Shown: positions 1-6,634, numbered from the stretch's first letter. The stretch: DNA of 12,583 nucleotides from an uncultured Collinsella sp. (GCA_902470915.1 CABRIB010000060.1:1-12583); one strand, 5' to 3'. Notes: generated from the sequence alone by a model not told the origin. Numbers and translations are program-made.

Positions 1-45
1 GATAGGAGTCCGTCTCGTGGGCTCGGAGATGTGTATAAGAGACAG
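1..45 (+). other. Illumina Nextera i7/Read 2 adapter (artefact)
   Basis: Bases 12-45 match the Nextera Read 2 transposase adapter, ending in the 19-base mosaic end AGATGTGTATAAGAGACAG (27-45). The bases before it read GAT (the end of the P7 primer) and then AGGAGTCC, which I recognise as the Nextera i7 index N705. This is library sequence carried into the assembly, so biology starts at about 46. Confidence 0.97.
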
Positions 46-116
46 CCTTTTCAACCACTGGGGGATGTGAACACGCACGGATCGCTCACATCATGATTGA
101 AGAGGATTTCTTAGAC

Positions 117-161
117 ATGTTCACGCATCAGCTAAACATTATCAGCGTAGTAATTATCTGA
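117..161 (+). CDS. Putative branched-chain amino acid leader peptide (attenuator)
   Basis: This 14-codon ORF reads MFTHQLNIISVVII and then TGA. Six of its last seven sense codons are Ile or Val (ATT ATC AGC GTA GTA ATT ATC). Known ilv-type leader peptides, such as E. coli IlvL, carry similar Ile/Val runs, and leader-peptide attenuation of amino acid genes is known in Actinobacteria. A Shine-Dalgarno-like AGAGGA lies at 101-106, ten bases before the ATG. An in-frame ATG at 93 would give a 22-residue version but has no visible ribosome site. Hairpins, a terminator and the cstA ribosome site follow directly. GTA, used twice in a row here, was not found among the valine codons I read in cstA. The peptide would act in cis through ribosome stalling and probably has no function of its own. 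A chance ORF cannot be excluded. Confidence 0.6.
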   Translation: MFTHQLNIISVVII

Positions 162-201
162 TGCGGGTTAGCACATACAGCTAGCCCGTACGATAACGGG
201 C
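125..201 (+). promoter_or_regulatory. Leader RNA with mutually exclusive hairpins
   Basis: Three pairings compete. GCATCA (125-130) can pair with TGATGC (159-164). CGGGTTAGC (164-172) can pair with GCTAGCCCG (180-188), nine pairs with one G-U. GCCCGT (184-189) can pair with ACGGGC (196-201). The second and third share 184-188, so only one can form at a time. In addition, CATCAG(C) at 126-132 can pair with GCTGATG at 203-209. Alternative folds between a leader ORF and a terminator are the usual architecture of transcription attenuators. I see no long, clear antiterminator pairing with the terminator arm; the best is a handful of pairs between about 191-201 and 219-225. Confidence 0.5.
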
Positions 202-213
202 GGCTGATGAAGA

Positions 214-251
214 TGAGGGCCGTCGAGCGCAACCGACGGCCCTCATTTTTT
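214..251 (+). terminator. Intrinsic terminator in the cstA leader (attenuator)
   Basis: A 12-bp perfect stem (214-225 with 234-245) has an 8-base loop and runs into six T residues (246-251). It ends 36 bases before the cstA ATG and just before its ribosome site. It therefore either ends an upstream transcript or, more likely given the leader ORF at 117-161, acts as a conditional terminator for cstA. Confidence 0.85.
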
Positions 252-286
252 ATGTCTAGGAAGTTCTTTTTAGAGGAGGAAATGTA

Positions 287-2176
287 ATGAACGGAGTTTT
301 GCTCATGGTTGTGGCCGCGGCGGTGCTCGCCTGCGGCTATCTGGGCTATGGCCGCTGGCTGGCCAACAAGTGGGGCGTTGACAAAGAGGCCCTCACGCCG
401 GCCAAGCGCATGAAGGACGGCAAGAGCTTCTCGCCCGTCTCCGCCTTCACCGCGTTCTCGCACCAGTTCAGCTCGATCTGCGGTGCTGGCCCTGTCACGG
501 GTACGATCGTCGCCATGGCCTTTGGCTGGCTGCCCGTCGTGCTCTGGGTCCTCGTCGGCGGCATCTTCTTTGGTGCCGTCCACGACTTTGGTGCCCTGTA
601 CGCTTCGATGAAGAACAACGGCAAGTCGCTCGCTCAGCTCATCGAGAAGTACATCGGCAAGACCGGCCGTCGCCTGTTCCTGCTGTTCTGCTGGCTGTTC
701 TGCATCATCGTCATCGCCGCTTTCACCGACATGGTCTGCAAGACGTTCATGTTCACCCCGGCCGTTGACGCTTCTGGTGCTGCTACCGGTGCCATCGACT
801 TCACCAAGTCCTATGCCGCCGGCTGCGCTGGTACCATCTCCATCCTGTTCACCTTCGTCGCTATCGCCTTTGGTTGGGCCCAGAAGAAGTTCAACCTCAC
901 CGGCGCTGCCGAGTTCGTCACCGGCGTGGTCCTCATGGTTCTCATGTTCGCCGTCGGTATGCAGTTCCCGGTCTACCTGGATAAGTTCCAGTGGTTCGCC
1001 GTCGTCATGGTCTACCTGGTCTTCGCTGGCGCCATGCCCATCCAGATGCTCAAGACTCCGCGCGATTACCTCACTTCCATCATGATGATCGTCATGATCG
1101 TCTGCGCTGTCCTCGGCATCGTCGTCCTGGGCGTCAACGGTCAGGCCACTATCACCGCTCCGGTCTTTACCGGCTTCTCCACTGCCTCCGGCATGATGTT
1201 CCCGGTCCTGTTCGTCTCCGTCGCATGCGGTGCTCTCTCCGGTTTCCACAGCCTCGTTTCTTCCGGCACCTCTTCCAAGCAGGTCGAGAAGGAGCAGGAC
1301 GCCGTCAAGGTCGGCTACGGCGCCATGATCGTCGAGTCCTTCGTCGGCATCCTTGCCATCATCGTCGCCGGCATCATGTTCTCCGACATGAACACCGCCG
1401 GTACCGGCGTCCTCAACGCCGGTGTCGCTTCCACCCCGTTCCAGATCTTCGCCGCTGGCATCTCCCGCGGTATGCAGGCCTTCGGTGTTGACGGCACGCT
1501 CGCTACCGTCTTTATGACCATGAACGTTTCCGCTCTGGCTCTGACCTCGCTCGACGCCGTCGCCCGCATCGCCCGCACCTCGTTCTCCGAGTTCTTTGCC
1601 CAGACCAACGATGCCCTGGCCATCGAGTCCAAGGCCGGCTACATGAAGGTCCTCGGCAACCCCTGGTTCGCCACGGTCGTTACCCTGCTTCCCGGTCTCG
1701 CCCTCGCTTTTGGTGGCTATGCCAACATCTGGCCGCTCTTTGGTGCTTCCAACCAGCTGCTCGGCGGCATGACCATGATCACCCTCGCCGTGTTCTGCAA
1801 GTGCACCGGCCGCAAGGGCTGGATGCTCTACGTGCCCGTCGCCTTCCTGCTCTGCTGCACCTTCACCTCGCTGGTCCAGAGCGCCATGGGCTGCATGACC
1901 GCCGTCCAGGCCTACGGTTTCTTCGGTACCATCCCGGCTACTGCCACCACGGCCGCCGTCTCCGTCGCCGCCACCAAGGGCCTGCAGCTCGTCTTCGCCG
2001 TCCTGCTGATGGTCCTGGGTCTCATCGTCGCCGTCAACTGCCTCAAGGAGTTCTTCGGCAAGGAGGCTGGCTCCATGCCCGACGAGGAGCCCGAGTGGTC
2101 CGAGATGGGCAAGGCCGAGTACGGCCGCGCCGCTGCCGCCGAGGCTCCTGTCGACGCCGAGGCTGCCAAGGCCTAG
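287..2176 (+). CDS. cstA: CstA-family (carbon starvation) peptide/pyruvate transporter
   Basis: This 629-residue polytopic membrane protein belongs to the CstA family (CstA domain followed by the C-terminal five-helix domain). Known members import peptides or pyruvate under nutrient limitation. Family signatures are visible: GYLGYGRWLANKWGV near the N-terminus, the HQFSSICGAGPVTG loop (about residues 60-75), GAVHDFGALYASMKNNGKSL (about 98-117), and FGASNQLLGG in the C-terminal domain. The protein is shorter than E. coli CstA (about 700 residues), and its cytoplasmic tail is first acidic, then Ala/Glu-rich. The ATG at 287 is well set by GAGGAGGA at 273-280, six bases upstream. The gene stands alone between two terminators. 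Its leader suggests control by branched-chain amino acid supply, which would suit peptide uptake, but the substrate cannot be read from the sequence. Confidence 0.93.
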   Translation: MNGVLLMVVAAAVLACGYLGYGRWLANKWGVDKEALTPAKRMKDGKSFSPVSAFTAFSHQFSSICGAGPVTGTIVAMAFGWLPVVLWVLVGGIFFGAVHDFGALYASMKNNGKSLAQLIEKYIGKTGRRLFLLFCWLFCIIVIAAFTDMVCKTFMFTPAVDASGAATGAIDFTKSYAAGCAGTISILFTFVAIAFGWAQKKFNLTGAAEFVTGVVLMVLMFAVGMQFPVYLDKFQWFAVVMVYLVFAGAMPIQMLKTPRDYLTSIMMIVMIVCAVLGIVVLGVNGQATITAPVFTGFSTASGMMFPVLFVSVACGALSGFHSLVSSGTSSKQVEKEQDAVKVGYGAMIVESFVGILAIIVAGIMFSDMNTAGTGVLNAGVASTPFQIFAAGISRGMQAFGVDGTLATVFMTMNVSALALTSLDAVARIARTSFSEFFAQTNDALAIESKAGYMKVLGNPWFATVVTLLPGLALAFGGYANIWPLFGASNQLLGGMTMITLAVFCKCTGRKGWMLYVPVAFLLCCTFTSLVQSAMGCMTAVQAYGFFGTIPATATTAAVSVAATKGLQLVFAVLLMVLGLIVAVNCLKEFFGKEAGSMPDEEPEWSEMGKAEYGRAAAAEAPVDAEAAKA

Positions 2177-2217
2177 TCAGCTTGATGGGCTAGCCGTTCC
2201 ATCCATATGACTCGGAA

Positions 2218-2254
2218 AGACCGGGTCCGCAACGACGCGGACTCGGTCTTTTTT
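2218..2254 (+). terminator. Terminator of cstA
   Basis: A 13-bp stem (2218-2230 with 2237-2249, one G-U pair) with the 6-base loop AACGAC is followed by a T run ending at 2254. It lies 41 bases after the cstA stop codon. Confidence 0.93.
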
Positions 2255-2322
2255 CATGCAAAAGCGGGCGACGCCCGAGTGTTCTCGCAGATGTTTTGCG
2301 TGGATAAGGGCGCGCGTTGTAC

Positions 2323-2346
2323 CATATAAACGTATATGTGTACATA
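2323..2346 (+). promoter_or_regulatory. Overlapping AT-rich palindromes before the Toprim gene
   Basis: Two dyads overlap: CATATA-AACG-TATATG (2323-2338) and TATGT-GT-ACATA (2335-2346). They contain a -10-like TATAAA (2325-2330) and stand out in a GC-rich region. No good -35 box is present at normal spacing. Position just before the ribosome site suggests a promoter with an operator, possibly autoregulated by the winged-helix protein encoded downstream; that is inference. Confidence 0.4.
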
Positions 2347-2359
2347 TGAAAGGGGCCCC

Positions 2360-4543
2360 GTGGCCAAGACGGTATATTCCGATAACCAAAATAATGTCGA
2401 TGCCCTGGCTGAACGTCTGAGCAGCCAGACGTCGCTTTCTGCCGAGCGTGCCAAGCTGGTTGCCTACGACCTGCTCTGCCGCAAGGCGCTCAAGATTAAG
2501 TCGAGTGCGCTGGCGCAAATTTTTCGCTCCGTCGATAAGGAATGTGACACCAAGGCGATGCGCGATGAACTTATCGCGGCAAATATCGTGACCAAGATCG
2601 AGGGTAGCGGCATTAACGGGCGCCCGGCGTTCTATACCATCAATGCCGAGATCCGCGATGCCCAGGAGCAGCCTGCCGAGTCCGTCGAGGATTTTGTCGT
2701 CGAGGATTCCGCTGACGTGCCTGCTGTGGAAGAAACTGCTCCGCGTGAGCATGTCGATACCGATGAGTTGCTCGATGAGAACGTCGTGCGTGCCTTTACG
2801 GCCAAGGCAGGACGCGGCGGTTTTGGCGGGGGTGGCAAGCGCGATGCGCAGCGCCGCGCCCAGCAGGAGCGCTTCCGTCGCGCCGTTGCTCAAAAGGGTG
2901 AGACGGATGCCGAGGCTGTTGAGACCGAGGTTGCTGCCGAGTCGCAGAAGCCCACGAAGGAGCAAAAGCCCGTGGAGGCCCAAGAGCCCAAGCGCCGTCG
3001 CGGTGCTCACTTTAAGGCTGCACAGCAGGATGCCGCGCGTGAGGTTGAAGAGTCTTCTGAGGTTGCAGACGATGTTGAGGAGTCTGCCAAGAAGGCTCCG
3101 GGTTCATGCCGTCCCGGACGTGGTTTTGCGGGGCGCGCGTATCCCGTAAGGCGTCAGGAGAAGAGCGAGCCGGCTTCGACCACTCAGGGCGAGAAGGACG
3201 AGAAGACCGTTGAGCCGGCGGCTCGCGAGCAGAAGCCTGTTGAGCCGCAGCTTGAGGTTGATGCCGAGGCCAAGGGCCAGCAGCCTACTGATGAGCAGGC
3301 GGAGCAGGGCGCGTCGAGCAAGCCTCGCCGCCGTCGCCATCGTGGGGGCCGCAGTTCCCATGCCGAGACTGCAACCGAGAAGACCACGCCGCAGAACGAG
3401 GATGCGAAGGCCGAGGTTTCTTCGGGGCAGCCTAAGCGCCAGCCGGCGAAGGAGAGCAAGTCCGTTCGTCCGCAGAAGCAGGCGTCTATGCCGAAGCACG
3501 AGCGCAATTCCCAGGGCGATTCTAAGCGCAAGTCTCAGAAGAAGCCGGAGTCTGCCGCAGCAGATACTGCTGCCCAGCAGCCCAAGTCGTCCGTCCACGG
3601 CGAGGTCTCGGCGTTTGCCCTTGCCCGCGTTTTAGGCAGGCAGCTGCTCAAGGTTGTCCCTACGCCTACGGCGCTCTCTAAGATCAAGGAGCAGCAGACA
3701 CAGATCGTAAAGGTCGAGGGCAAGGACGGCAAAAAGGCTCCGCAGCGCACTCAGCACAACGAGATGTCCAACCGCAAGATTGCCGAGGAAATCGCAATCA
3801 TCCAGGCTTGGATCGAGCAGAACCGAGGTGCCGATACGCCGGTTGCCTCGCGCCGCCAGCGTGCCTACCAGATCTTTAACGACGAGAAGGCTTTTGACGG
3901 CAAGCACGGTGAGCGCTTGATCAGGCGTATGACCGAAAAGGGCATCAGCATGCAGGCGATCAAGGTCGCCCCCAATCGCCCCGTGCACTTTACGGGCTTC
4001 TTTACGCTGGGCGCCGACAAGCCGTTCATTATGGTCGAGAACCTGGACACCTACGACGAGATCGTCAAGCTGCTGCGTGGCCGCAAGCACGCCAAGCTCT
4101 TTGGCATCAAGGTGGGCGGCGTGATTTTTGGCGGCGGATGCAAGGCGAGCGTCTCGCATGCCCTGGACGATTATCTGGCTGAGATTGGCTATCGCTTTAA
4201 CTACGTCTACTACGTAGGCGACATCGATCGCGAGGGCGCGCGCATTGTCGAGCAGGCTCGCAATGCCAATGTGGTTGAGATTCGCCTGCATGCCGGCATG
4301 TACCGTGCCATGCTCGCCGAGCATAAGCGTCGCGTGAAGGCCGGCGGCGAGTGCGAGCCCGCGGCTGCCAACCAGGGCGTGCCGCAGAACCTGGCGGCGA
4401 CGATCAAGGATCTGCCCATGGTTACGCGCGTGCAGTTCCGCAACGTGCTGCGCGAGGGCGGGCGCATTCCGCAGGAGATTCTGATGACCGCAGACTATCG
4501 GGATGGCGACTCGGGAAGCTTCGACCGCATGCTGAACAATTAG
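2360..4543 (+). CDS. JetD/DUF2220-like Toprim protein with winged-helix N-terminus and long charged linker
   Basis: From the GTG at 2360 the protein has 727 residues. I prefer this start because GAAAGGGG (2348-2355) lies four bases before it; the upstream in-frame ATG at 2336 sits inside a palindrome and has no ribosome site. Residues 1-105 look helical and end in a winged-helix-like segment (GSGINGRPAFYTI). Residues about 110-415 form a low-complexity Lys/Arg/Glu/Gln/Ala-rich linker, probably disordered. The C-terminal 300 residues resemble the JetD C-terminal (DUF2220) region: RRQRAYQIFNDEKAF, then Toprim signatures VENLDTY (Glu560), FGGG (about 591-593) and YYVGDIDREG (Asp621, Asp623). In Wadjet systems JetD is the Toprim DNA-cleaving subunit working with the SMC-like JetABC; no JetABC genes are here. 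A DNA- or RNA-processing role is likely, the actual role unknown. Confidence 0.75.
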   Translation: MAKTVYSDNQNNVDALAERLSSQTSLSAERAKLVAYDLLCRKALKIKSSALAQIFRSVDKECDTKAMRDELIAANIVTKIEGSGINGRPAFYTINAEIRDAQEQPAESVEDFVVEDSADVPAVEETAPREHVDTDELLDENVVRAFTAKAGRGGFGGGGKRDAQRRAQQERFRRAVAQKGETDAEAVETEVAAESQKPTKEQKPVEAQEPKRRRGAHFKAAQQDAAREVEESSEVADDVEESAKKAPGSCRPGRGFAGRAYPVRRQEKSEPASTTQGEKDEKTVEPAAREQKPVEPQLEVDAEAKGQQPTDEQAEQGASSKPRRRRHRGGRSSHAETATEKTTPQNEDAKAEVSSGQPKRQPAKESKSVRPQKQASMPKHERNSQGDSKRKSQKKPESAAADTAAQQPKSSVHGEVSAFALARVLGRQLLKVVPTPTALSKIKEQQTQIVKVEGKDGKKAPQRTQHNEMSNRKIAEEIAIIQAWIEQNRGADTPVASRRQRAYQIFNDEKAFDGKHGERLIRRMTEKGISMQAIKVAPNRPVHFTGFFTLGADKPFIMVENLDTYDEIVKLLRGRKHAKLFGIKVGGVIFGGGCKASVSHALDDYLAEIGYRFNYVYYVGDIDREGARIVEQARNANVVEIRLHAGMYRAMLAEHKRRVKAGGECEPAAANQGVPQNLAATIKDLPMVTRVQFRNVLREGGRIPQEILMTADYRDGDSGSFDRMLNN

Positions 4544-4545
4544 TT

Positions 4546-4567
4546 CCGCCGTTCTACCGAACGGCGG
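4546..4567 (+). terminator. Hairpin directly after the Toprim gene
   Basis: A perfect 9-bp stem (4546-4554 with 4559-4567, loop TACC) starts three bases after the stop codon. No T run follows, so it may protect the mRNA end or be part of the adjoining palindromic element rather than act as a true intrinsic terminator. Confidence 0.45.
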
Positions 4568-4582
4568 TCCTCTCGACGCTGC

Positions 4583-4682
4583 GAGGGGCCCTGGCACGGC
4601 AATCTGACGTTCAACTTCGGCGGCGCGACCAGAAGGTCGGCGCCGCCTTGTTTCACGTCACCTTGCCATGCCAGGGCCCCTC
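4583..4682. repeat. 100-nt near-perfect inverted repeat (MITE/REP-like)
   Basis: The segment folds on itself almost end to end. The outer arms pair over 20 bp with one mismatch (4583-4602 with 4663-4682; end sequence GAGGGGCCCTGGCA). TGACGT (4605-4610) pairs with ACGTCA (4655-4660). The core GGCGGCGCGACC (4619-4630) pairs with 4635-4647 with one bulged base around the loop AGAA. Weak pairing may extend to about 4575-4695. It has no ORF and no T run. The symmetry suits a non-autonomous mobile palindrome or a structured RNA; I could not see target-site duplications. Confidence 0.7.
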
Positions 4683-4839
4683 TCGCTGTCACGTCCAAAA
4701 CATCGGGGCTAGTGGCCTCCTGTTCGTGCGGAACTCGCGATAAACCTAAGCCGGTGCCCCCGCTCTCCCGGGGCCTGTGGCTACTTGGTTGTCGCAAGCG
4801 GCTCGCTTTTCGGAACTGGGCTGATGATTTCTAGATGTA

Positions 4840-4880
4840 AGGCGCTCTTGGTCCTAACGGGCCTGGGGCGCCTATCTTTT
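4840..4880 (+). terminator. Terminator-like hairpin upstream of the ATPase gene
   Basis: A 15-position stem (4840-4854 with 4859-4873) closed by the loop TAAC has one T-T mismatch and several G-U pairs. It is followed by ATCTTTT. It could stop transcription coming from the Toprim gene before the ATPase promoter. The stretch 4683-4839 before it holds no convincing gene or motif. Confidence 0.55.
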
Positions 4881-4882
4881 GC

Positions 4883-4917
4883 AGGTAGATTTTTGGGATA
4901 TGCCTGAAAATCTACCT
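4883..4917. repeat. Inverted repeat, 11-bp arms
   Basis: AGGTAGATTTT (4883-4893) and its exact complement AAAATCTACCT (4907-4917) are separated by 13 bases. The AT-rich character and position, next to the tandem dyads before the ATPase gene, suggest an operator or a hairpin in the 5' region. Confidence 0.55.
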
Positions 4918-4918
4918 C

Positions 4919-4977
4919 AAACTTCTAGTGTAGGACGAGAAGTTGTAGCTGAAACTTCTCTTGTAGGACGAGAAGTT
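4919..4977. repeat. Two tandem 26-nt dyad repeats before the ATPase gene
   Basis: Copies at 4919-4944 and 4952-4977 differ at only two positions (AG versus CT after AAACTTCT) and share TGTAGGACGAGAAGTT. The period is 33 bases, about three helical turns. Each copy is itself an inverted repeat (AACTTCT with AGAAGTT; 8-bp arms in copy 2). Copy 2 abuts the -10-like TATACT (4979-4984). They look like paired binding sites for a dimeric regulator. Confidence 0.7.
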
Positions 4978-4978
4978 A

Positions 4979-4984
4979 TATACT
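4979..4984 (+). promoter_or_regulatory. -10 box for the ATPase gene
   Basis: TATACT lies 23 bases before the ATG at 5008. The expected -35 position falls inside the second tandem repeat and shows no consensus hexamer, which fits either an activated promoter or an operator overlapping the promoter. Confidence 0.45.
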
Positions 4985-5007
4985 CAAGATGTTGAAAGGA
5001 GAGCATT

Positions 5008-6378
5008 ATGGCGCCTACAGCGTTGGGTATTGCAGAGATTGTTGCCGAGGCCCGTTCCTTTGAGATTCCTCACGTCGTGCATCGAGACGATGCCATCAGT
5101 GATCTTCCTGAGCCAAAGCCGTTCAATCTTGTCCATATCATCACGGGTATCAGGCGCTGCGGCAAAACGTTCTATGCGTTTCAATGGATTCGTCGCCTTA
5201 TCGATCGCGGTGTCGATGCCGAGCGTATCTTCTATTTCAATTTTGCTGATGACCGTCTTCGACCGGCGCCGGACACGCTCATGAGCGACATTTTGGAAGA
5301 GTATTGGCGGCAGGTTCCCTCAGCGCGAACGAAAGGCTGTTATCTCTTTCTGGATGAGGTGCAGGAGACCGATGGCTGGCAGGGCGTTTGTCAGCGTTTG
5401 GCGGAGCACGAGAGCGTAACGCTTGTTATCACCGGATCGTCCTCAAAACTATCTGCCGATGAAATAGCGACGCAGTTTCGCGGTCGCTCGCAAGAGCACG
5501 CTATGCATCCGCTTTCATTCCGCGAGTATTGTGCGTTTCATCACATTGAAACGCCGGATATGTCTACTAGTGCTGGGGCTCCAGCTGTTTCTCCGCAGCG
5601 GCGAACTGATCTGGAATCGGCATATGACCGTTATCTCATAGAGGGTGGCTTTCCTGGGGTTCAGGAGCTTGATGCCGGTTCGCGTATTCAGATGCTTCAA
5701 GCCTATTTGCGAGATGTTGTTGCACGAGACATTCTCGAGCGGAGCGGGCGCACGGATATCGCTCTTGCCAACCAAGTAGGGCTCTTCTGCCTTCGAAACA
5801 CGGGTTGCGACCTTTCGGTTAACAGTTTGTTGGAAGCCTTAAAGTCTGTCGGATATCGAGCGTCATGGGAAAAAATAAACGAACTCGTTCGTTTATTCCA
5901 GCAGGCTCATCTCATTGGATTACTTCCGGAGTATTCAACTTCTTTGGCTCCTAAGACAACGACAACAGACAAGGTCTATGCCGTCGACCAGGGGATGGCA
6001 TATGCAACATCGCGTGCTAATCAGCAGGATATAGGAAAGCGTTTGGAGACTGCGATTTATGCTGAACTCATGCGCCGTACGGCAAACGGCCGGTTGGAAA
6101 CGGTGACTTCATTTACGGCTCCAACGCAAGCACGAGAAAAAGTTGATTTCTTGGTCGGCGACGCTTTGGCATCGGAACCATACGCGCTTTACCAGGTGAC
6201 AGTCGATATGACGGCAGAGAAAACGCGCAGGCGTGAAGTTGGTTCCCTTGAGGTTGCTATGGTAAAAACCGGTATCAAGGATGCCAATATCATCACGCTG
6301 CGCGAGGCGACCCAGATCAAAACGGAGCATGGCGTCATCGAGGTTATTCCCGCATGGAAATGGTCGCTTGGTCTGTAA
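5008..6378 (+). CDS. AAA ATPase with DUF4143 C-terminal domain
   Basis: This 456-residue protein has the architecture of the AAA_14/DUF4143 family. Walker A is GIRRCGKT (47-54), Walker B is YLFLDEVQ (Asp116, Glu117), and a sensor-like TGSSS lies at 142-146. A conserved LSFREYCAF segment precedes DUF4143 (YLIEGGFPGV onwards). The C-terminus resembles a PD-(D/E)xK nuclease fold: Glu347, Asp380 in KVDFLV, and YQVT (395-398). The usual catalytic Lys is replaced by Thr398, so cleavage activity is doubtful. Family members are common, often many per genome and often in accessory regions; their function is poorly known. GAAAGGAGAG at 4994-5003 sets the start. Third codon positions look more AT-rich than in neighbouring genes, and it lies between a palindromic element and a tRNA scar, so it may have been acquired by transfer. 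Confidence 0.9.
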   Translation: MAPTALGIAEIVAEARSFEIPHVVHRDDAISDLPEPKPFNLVHIITGIRRCGKTFYAFQWIRRLIDRGVDAERIFYFNFADDRLRPAPDTLMSDILEEYWRQVPSARTKGCYLFLDEVQETDGWQGVCQRLAEHESVTLVITGSSSKLSADEIATQFRGRSQEHAMHPLSFREYCAFHHIETPDMSTSAGAPAVSPQRRTDLESAYDRYLIEGGFPGVQELDAGSRIQMLQAYLRDVVARDILERSGRTDIALANQVGLFCLRNTGCDLSVNSLLEALKSVGYRASWEKINELVRLFQQAHLIGLLPEYSTSLAPKTTTTDKVYAVDQGMAYATSRANQQDIGKRLETAIYAELMRRTANGRLETVTSFTAPTQAREKVDFLVGDALASEPYALYQVTVDMTAEKTRRREVGSLEVAMVKTGIKDANIITLREATQIKTEHGVIEVIPAWKWSLGL

Positions 6379-6392
6379 TGCTACGCCGGCCC
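6377..6392. repeat. Small GC hairpin overlapping the end of the ATPase gene
   Basis: CGGCCC (6377-6382) pairs with GGGCCG (6387-6392) around GCCG. It touches the stop codon of the ATPase gene. No T run follows. Confidence 0.3.
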
Positions 6393-6420
6393 GCCGGGGC
6401 CGCACGGCACCATGTTGATG

Positions 6421-6456
6421 ACCGGCGCTTTAGGAACGTCCCTAAGTGCCGGTTTG
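6421..6456 (+). terminator. Probable terminator of the ATPase gene
   Basis: ACCGGCGCTTTAGG (6421-6434) pairs with CCTAAGTGCCGGT (6441-6453) with one bulged base and a G-U pair around a 6-base loop. Only a short T run (6453-6455) follows, so termination may be weak. Confidence 0.5.
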
Positions 6457-6493
6457 GCTGGTAAGTCGAGATGTGGGGAGCCCGTTGCTGGTA

Positions 6494-6509
6494 TGGGACG
6501 GAGGGATTC
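6494..6509 (-). repeat. 16-nt copy of the tRNA-Gln 3' end (att-like)
   Basis: TGGGACGGAGGGATTC is identical to 6685-6700, which is the T-loop to acceptor end of the tRNA-Gln gene, in the same orientation. The match stops exactly at the last acceptor base. A direct repeat of a tRNA 3' end is what tyrosine-integrase insertion leaves behind. Confidence 0.6.
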
Positions 6510-6606
6510 CGCGTCCGCCTGGTCGGCGGCCGCGCTCCGCTGCGTCGCTTCGCTCCTTGCGTGCTGCGCTGGAAAACGCTTCGCGTTTCCTCAGCTCCGC
6601 ACTCTT

Positions 6607-6634
6607 GCGGGTTCGAATCCCTCTGCTTGCCCAC
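6607..6634 (+). pseudogene. tRNA T-arm/3'-end-like fragment without a 5' half
   Basis: GGGTTCGAATCCC (6609-6621) is a textbook tRNA T-arm, followed by acceptor-like bases. The matching 5' acceptor strand (GCAAGCA expected) is absent upstream, the T stem has one C-T mismatch, and no CCA falls at the right place. No cloverleaf could be drawn through 6515-6605, a GC-rich stretch full of short palindromes. I read it as a tRNA remnant or rearranged piece; a highly unusual tRNA is possible. Confidence 0.35.

Noticed and set aside
128..1249. Long minus-strand ORF rich in Asp, Glu, His and Gly
   Set aside because: It is antisense to cstA, which has clear family motifs and a good ribosome site. The odd composition is typical of a GC-rich shadow frame, and it runs over the attenuator.
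2336..2338. ATG start for the Toprim gene
   Set aside because: It has no ribosome site and lies inside a palindromic promoter-like region. The GTG at 2360 has GAAAGGGG at good spacing, the same sequence used by the CwlM-like gene.
3632..4597. Minus-strand ORF opposite the Toprim domain
   Set aside because: The plus frame carries recognisable Toprim motifs; this frame shows no domain.
4919..4977. CRISPR-like repeat pair
   Set aside because: There are only two units, the spacer is 7 bases, and no cas genes are present. Operators are a better explanation.
2360..6378. A complete Wadjet or other defence operon formed by the Toprim and ATPase genes
   Set aside because: No JetA, JetB or JetC-like protein is present, and the two genes are separated by 464 bases containing a palindrome, a terminator-like hairpin and a separate promoter region.
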